64,000 nt of DNA. Source: Clostridium sp. BJN0001. GTDB taxonomy: Bacteria; Bacillota; Clostridia; Clostridiales; Clostridiaceae. Positions 60,005 through 64,000 of the stretch are shown piece by piece; positions within the stretch are counted from its first letter, which is position 1, and each line of letters opens with the position of its first letter. The translations under genes and the position numbers were made by a program. Location of the stretch: assembly GCF_022869825.1 (NCBI RefSeq), contig NZ_CP094971.1, forward strand, positions 249,501 through 313,500, read 5' to 3'. The notes beneath the pieces were generated by a model. That model was not told the DNA's origin. It saw only the letters and a program-made list of their open reading frames with translations, and searched no databases.

Positions 60005-60262
60005 ATAAATGCAATGAAGGAGACAGTTATAAAGCTTAAATAAGTTTTAGAGAGCCAATGCTACGGTGGAAATTGGTACTTATGTTTTTATGATTATCAC
60101 TCTTGAGCAGATTTCAGAAAGGAAAGTAATTTCTTAGTAAGTTGTGTCCGGTGGCATCCGTTATATGCAAGGGTTTGTTAGAACCTAGTGATATTGGTTA
60201 ATAAGGCGGAATTATATCCCACTTCTTATGATGTATATCATTAAGGGTGGTATTTTTTTACC
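60005..60262 (+). ncRNA. T-box leader, probably sensing tRNA-Ile
   Basis: Stem I elements are AATGAAGGAGACAGT, AGAGAGCCAATGCTACGGTG, GAAATTGG and then GATTATCACTCTTGAGCAG. By alignment with known leaders the specifier is ATC (60096-60098), since the XXX-ACT-TTGAGC context follows it; CTC (Leu) two bases later is the alternative. TCCGGTGGCATCCGTTAT is the stem III/F-box region. A hairpin at 60218-60249 followed by TATTTTTTT is the terminator. The antiterminator core is degenerate (AAGGCGGAATT). Confidence 0.85.
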
Positions 60263-60281
60263 AATTTTAGGGGGTGATTGG

Positions 60282-60785
60282 TTGGAAAAGCATGTATTAT
60301 CTGTATTAGTTAAAAATTCATCAGGCGTGTTAACACGGGTTAGCAGTCTATTTTCAAGAAGAGGCTATAACATAGAAAGTCTCACAGTGGGGCAGACAGA
60401 AAATCATGAAAATTCAAGGATGACAATAACACTTTTTACAGATGAGGATATGTTACAGCAGGTAAAAAAACAGCTTGCAAAGCTTGAAGATGTAATTAAT
60501 GTTGTAAATTTTAAACCTAAAGATTCTGTTTGCAGAGAGCTTGTACTTATAAAAGTAAAAGCTACAAAAGAAAACAGATCAGAAATCAATGAAACAGTAA
60601 ATATTTTTAGAAGCAAGATAGTTGATATTTCAAATAGTACAATGACTATTGAGCTTACTGGAAATGAAAGCAAAGTTTCAGCATTTATAAATCTTATGAA
60701 AGAAATTGGCATTATTGAGCTTGCAAGAACAGGGGTTACAGCTCTTCAAAGGGGAAATGAAACAATAGATAAAGACACAATTTAA
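60282..60785 (+). CDS. ilvN: Acetolactate synthase, small (regulatory) subunit
   Basis: The 167-residue protein has the N-terminal ACT domain HVLSVLVKNSSGVLTRVSSL, FSRRGYNIESLTVG and a C-terminal domain with RELVLIKVKA, the usual layout of IlvN/IlvH, which gives valine feedback to acetolactate synthase. The catalytic subunit ilvB is not next to it in this window. The TTG at 60282 follows GGGGGTGAT by 5 bases; the longer frame to 60228 runs through the T-box terminator. Confidence 0.93.
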   Translation: MEKHVLSVLVKNSSGVLTRVSSLFSRRGYNIESLTVGQTENHENSRMTITLFTDEDMLQQVKKQLAKLEDVINVVNFKPKDSVCRELVLIKVKATKENRSEINETVNIFRSKIVDISNSTMTIELTGNESKVSAFINLMKEIGIIELARTGVTALQRGNETIDKDTI

Positions 60786-60816
60786 GCAATAAATAATTAA
60801 ATAAGGAGGGGGCAGC

Positions 60817-62415
60817 GTGGCTTCAAAGAATGTAAATATATTTGATTCCACATTAAGGGATGGAGCACAAGGCGAAGGAATATCTTTTTCAATTGAGGAT
60901 AAAATAAAGATTGTAAAGATATTAGATAATCTTAAAGTAGATTATATAGAAGCTGGAAATCCAGGTTCTAATCCCAAAGATATGGAATTTTTTAAACTTT
61001 TAAAAGATATCAAATTAGAAAATTCGAAAATTGCTGCGTTTGGTTCAACCAGAAAACCTGAGACAAAGGCTCAGGAAGATAAGAATATCAGGGAACTTTT
61101 AAAATCTGAGGTTCAAGATATTGTAATATTTGGGAAGTCATGGGACTTTCAAGTTACTGAAATTTTAAAGACATCTTTAGAAGAAAACTTAAATATGATT
61201 AAAGATACGATTTCATATTTATGCTCATGTAATAAAAAAGTTATTTTTGATGCAGAACATTTTTATGATGGATATAAAGCCAATAAAGATTATGCATTAA
61301 AAGTTATAGAGGCAGCAGAAAAAGCAGGGGCAGAAACAGTAGTCTTGTGTGATACGAATGGGGGCACTCTTCCACAAGAAATATACTCTATAACAGGGGA
61401 AGCTTTAAAAATACTTACTAGAGCAAAAATAGGAATTCACAGCCATGATGATATGGGGATGGCAGTTGCTAATTCAATCATGGCAGTTAGTGCAGGAGCA
61501 TCACAGGTGCAGGGAACACTTATAGGAATTGGGGAAAGATGCGGGAACGCAAATTTAAGTGCAATAATACCTGCACTTAAATTAAAAATGAAATGTGATG
61601 TTATTGGGGAAAAAGAACTTTTAAATCTTACTAAGAGCGCAAGGGGCGTAGCAGAAATATGCAATATTACATTAGATGATAAAGTACCATTTGTTGGAAC
61701 ATCATCTTTTGCACATAAAGGGGGCATGCATATAGATGCTGTTACAAAATTTCCTAAATCTTATGAGCATATAAATCCAGAATTGGTTGGTAATAAGAGA
61801 AGGTTTTTAGTATCAGAAGTAAGTGGAAGAAGCACAATATTTAATGAAATAAAAAAACTATTTCCTGAAATAAAAAAGGATAATCCGGCGGTAGTAAAAA
61901 TAACAGACAGAATAAAAGAGCTTGAATATGAAGGCTATCAGTTCGAAGGGGCAGAAGGAACTGTTGAGCTTATCATGAGAAAGATGGTTGGAAAGTATAA
62001 ACCGTTTTTCAAGCTAAATCATTTTAAAATAATTGGGGAAAAGCCGGTAGAAAAGCATGAAATGAGTTCGACAGCAGTAATCAATATAGCAGTAGATGGA
62101 CAAAATGAAATGACAGCAGCTGAGGGCGATGGTCCTATAAATGCACTTGATAAGGCATTAAGAAAGGCGCTTGAAGTATTTTATCCAGAATTAAAAAGGG
62201 CTAGGCTTGTAGATTATAAAGTAAGAGTTTTAGACTCGAGAAGTGCTACAGAAGCAAAGGTAAGAGTATTAATAGAATCAACAGATGGGGTAGAGAACTG
62301 GACAACAGTTGGGGTTTCAAGAGATGTTGTTGAAGCAAGTTGGATAGCTCTTGTTGATTCAATAGAATATAAACTTATAAAAGATATAGAAAAAAAATTA
62401 AAAATGTTTTTTTAA
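60817..62415 (+). CDS. cimA: (R)-citramalate synthase
   Basis: The 532-residue enzyme joins pyruvate and acetyl-CoA to (R)-citramalate, the threonine-independent entry to isoleucine. It starts [20 protein letters not shown], with [32 protein letters not shown] and [16 protein letters not shown] as the HMGL catalytic part, then a LeuA-type regulatory domain (about 390-525). The GEGISFS variant and length match the CimA branch rather than 2-isopropylmalate synthase. GTG start after AAGGAGGGGG. The neighbours leuC-leuD supply the next isomerase. Confidence 0.92.
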   Translation: MASKNVNIFDSTLRDGAQGEGISFSIEDKIKIVKILDNLKVDYIEAGNPGSNPKDMEFFKLLKDIKLENSKIAAFGSTRKPETKAQEDKNIRELLKSEVQDIVIFGKSWDFQVTEILKTSLEENLNMIKDTISYLCSCNKKVIFDAEHFYDGYKANKDYALKVIEAAEKAGAETVVLCDTNGGTLPQEIYSITGEALKILTRAKIGIHSHDDMGMAVANSIMAVSAGASQVQGTLIGIGERCGNANLSAIIPALKLKMKCDVIGEKELLNLTKSARGVAEICNITLDDKVPFVGTSSFAHKGGMHIDAVTKFPKSYEHINPELVGNKRRFLVSEVSGRSTIFNEIKKLFPEIKKDNPAVVKITDRIKELEYEGYQFEGAEGTVELIMRKMVGKYKPFFKLNHFKIIGEKPVEKHEMSSTAVINIAVDGQNEMTAAEGDGPINALDKALRKALEVFYPELKRARLVDYKVRVLDSRSATEAKVRVLIESTDGVENWTTVGVSRDVVEASWIALVDSIEYKLIKDIEKKLKMFF

Positions 62416-62431
62416 AAAGGAGGAAGAACAA

Positions 62432-63700
62432 ATGGGAATGACAATGACACAGAAGATTTTAGCTTTTCATGCAGGACTTGACAGCGTAAGAGCAGGACAA
62501 TTAATTGAGGCAAATCTTGATTTAGTACTTGGAAATGATATTACAACTCCGGTTGCCGTAAATGAATTTAAGAAATTTAATGCTGATAAAGTATTTAGCA
62601 AAACTAAGATAGCAATAGTTCCAGATCATTTTACACCGAACAAGGATATTAAGGCTGCAGAACAAGTTAAATACGTCAGAGAGTTTTCTAATAAAATGGG
62701 GATTGAAAATTTCTTTGAAGTAGGTCAGATGGGTATAGAACATTGCCTTATTCCTGAAAAGGGGCTAGCAGTTGCAGGAGATGCAGTAATAGGGGCAGAT
62801 TCACACACATGTACTTATGGGGCACTTGGAGCTTTTTCAACAGGGGTAGGCTCAACAGACATGGCAGCAGGAATGGCAACAGGAAAGTGTTGGTTTAAAG
62901 TACCTTCAGCATTAAAATTTGTATTAAAAAATAAACCTGCAAAATGGGTAAGTGGAAAAGATATAATTCTTCACATCATTGGAATGATAGGCGTTGATGG
63001 AGCATTATATAAATCAATGGAATTCACAGGTGATGGACTTAACTATCTTTCAATGGATGACAGATTTACAATTGCAAATATGGCAATTGAAGCAGGTGGA
63101 AAGAATGGAATCTTCCCAGTTGATGAAAAAACAGAAGAATACTTAAAAGAACATGCACCAAACAAAAAGTGGAAAAAATATGAAGCTGATGAAGATGCAG
63201 TTTATGACAAAACATATGAAATAGATTTAAGCACTTTAAGACCAACAGTTGCATTTCCACATCTTCCAGAGAATACAAAGACAATTGATGAAAGCGTAGG
63301 GGTTAAGCTTGATCAAGTAGTTATTGGTTCTTGTACAAATGGAAGAATGACAGATTTAAGAATTGCAAGAGACATTATAAAGGGAAAGAAAGTTAAGAAG
63401 GGATTAAGATGTATTGTAATTCCAGGAACTCAGAAGATATACCTTCAGGCTTTAGAAGAAGGAATCATAAAAGACTTAGTTGAAGCTGGAGCAATTGTTT
63501 CTACTCCTACATGTGGACCTTGTCTTGGAGGACATATGGGAATATTAGCAAAAGGAGAAAGAGCATTATCTACTACAAACAGAAACTTTGTAGGAAGAAT
63601 GGGACACGTTGAATCAGAAGTATATTTAGCAAGTCCAGCAGTAGCAGCAGCATCAGCAATAACTGGAGAAATCACAGATCCAGAGAAAGTAGCTAAGTAA
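62432..63700 (+). CDS. leuC: 3-isopropylmalate/(R)-2-methylmalate dehydratase, large subunit
   Basis: The 422-residue aconitase-family protein has the [4Fe-4S] Cys in [17 protein letters not shown] and [13 protein letters not shown], plus [20 protein letters not shown] and the early [14 protein letters not shown]. Length and pattern match the short LeuC type common in Clostridia and archaea. With LeuD it isomerises isopropylmalate and, with CimA upstream, citramalate. AAAGGAGGA precedes the ATG. Confidence 0.95.
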   Translation: MGMTMTQKILAFHAGLDSVRAGQLIEANLDLVLGNDITTPVAVNEFKKFNADKVFSKTKIAIVPDHFTPNKDIKAAEQVKYVREFSNKMGIENFFEVGQMGIEHCLIPEKGLAVAGDAVIGADSHTCTYGALGAFSTGVGSTDMAAGMATGKCWFKVPSALKFVLKNKPAKWVSGKDIILHIIGMIGVDGALYKSMEFTGDGLNYLSMDDRFTIANMAIEAGGKNGIFPVDEKTEEYLKEHAPNKKWKKYEADEDAVYDKTYEIDLSTLRPTVAFPHLPENTKTIDESVGVKLDQVVIGSCTNGRMTDLRIARDIIKGKKVKKGLRCIVIPGTQKIYLQALEEGIIKDLVEAGAIVSTPTCGPCLGGHMGILAKGERALSTTNRNFVGRMGHVESEVYLASPAVAAASAITGEITDPEKVAK

Positions 63701-63716
63701 GGGGAGGTTTTTTAAG

Positions 63717-64000
63717 ATGAGCGTAAAAGGTAAAGTATTCAGATACGGAGATAATGTAGATACAGATGTTATAATTCCTGCAAGATATTTAAACACATCA
63801 GATCCAAAAGAACTTGCAGCACATTGTATGGAAGACATTGATAAAGAGTTTGTTAAAAAAGTACAAAATGGAGACATCATTGTAGCAGATAAAAACTTTG
63901 GATGCGGTTCATCAAGAGAACATGCACCACTTGCTATAAAAACTGCAGGAGTAAGCTGCGTTATAGCTAAGACATTTGCTAGAATCTTCTACAGAAATTC
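63717..64000 (+). CDS. leuD: 3-isopropylmalate/(R)-2-methylmalate dehydratase, small subunit (partial)
   Basis: The window ends within this gene. The visible 94 codons begin [20 protein letters not shown] and include [10 protein letters not shown] and the conserved [24 protein letters not shown] precedes the ATG by 8 bases, and the gene starts 16 bases after leuC. It is the small partner of the LeuCD dehydratase. Confidence 0.95.
   Translation, partial: MSVKGKVFRYGDNVDTDVIIPARYLNTSDPKELAAHCMEDIDKEFVKKVQNGDIIVADKNFGCGSSREHAPLAIKTAGVSCVIAKTFARIFYRN

Overview
The window looks like chromosomal DNA from a low-GC, anaerobic, spore-forming Firmicute, most likely Clostridium sensu stricto. The evidence is the strong AT bias, frequent TTG and GTG starts behind strong Shine-Dalgarno sites, the adjacent butyrate genes ptb-buk, the spore or cell-wall genes (CwlD-like amidase, SleB-type hydrolase), class I two-subunit fumarase, and Gram-positive regulators (T-box, RAT antitermination, a CtsR site). 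The species cannot be fixed from sequence alone; the gene order resembles the C. butyricum / C. beijerinckii group.

Layout. 0-5 kb: end of rplM-rpsI, a decayed DUF1062 gene, a GNAT acetyltransferase, a glycerol-dehydrogenase-like oxidoreductase and an endolysin-like amidase. 5-8 kb: a DHFR-DUF1284 fusion, glycerate kinase and a DUF5808 membrane protein. 8-12 kb: a RAT-controlled beta-glucoside PTS operon whose third gene is a PHP-domain phosphatase. 12-17.5 kb: prephenate dehydratase, an FMN-dependent oxidoreductase, and the FMN-riboswitch operon ribD-ribE-ribBA-ribH. 17.5-24.5 kb: Na/Pi cotransporter, cwlD, two-subunit fumarase, an intact IS3-family element and a polysaccharide deacetylase. 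24.5-32 kb: a VanRS-like two-component system with a tiny membrane protein upstream, ptsI, argC behind a palindromic operator, a TPR membrane protein and isoaspartyl dipeptidase. 32-42 kb: a reverse-strand block (HAAS-domain protein, SleB-type hydrolase, coiled-coil membrane protein), then cdaA-cdaR (c-di-AMP synthesis), an FAD dehydrogenase, ptb-buk and yhbD-bactofilin. 42-48 kb: PqqD-like protein, OPT transporter, hisS with a leader ORF, and an IS4-family element inserted just upstream of the hisS promoter. 48-54 kb: AIM24 protein, an AAA ATPase of the RloA/AbiLi kind with a degenerate partner, a TrpR-like protein, glmM and a broken retropepsin-like gene. 54-64 kb: CtsR-controlled hsp18, metE behind tandem SAM-I and cobalamin riboswitches, a small conserved-looking basic protein, a chemoreceptor, and a T-box-controlled operon ilvN-cimA-leuC-leuD for isoleucine/leucine precursors by the citramalate route.

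The most unusual feature is a family of mosaic intergenic elements (about 23.5, 32.8, 40.5, 48.8 and 50.9 kb, with a fragment at 28.63 kb). Each is built from a fixed order of short perfect palindromes joined by tracts of degenerate heptanucleotide repeats. All lie directly at the 3' end of a gene, and four of the five share one orientation relative to that gene. Other points of note are two mirror-image operator-like palindromes flanking the ATPase promoter, the tandem metE riboswitches, the His-containing leader ORF of hisS and the DHFR-DUF1284 fusion.
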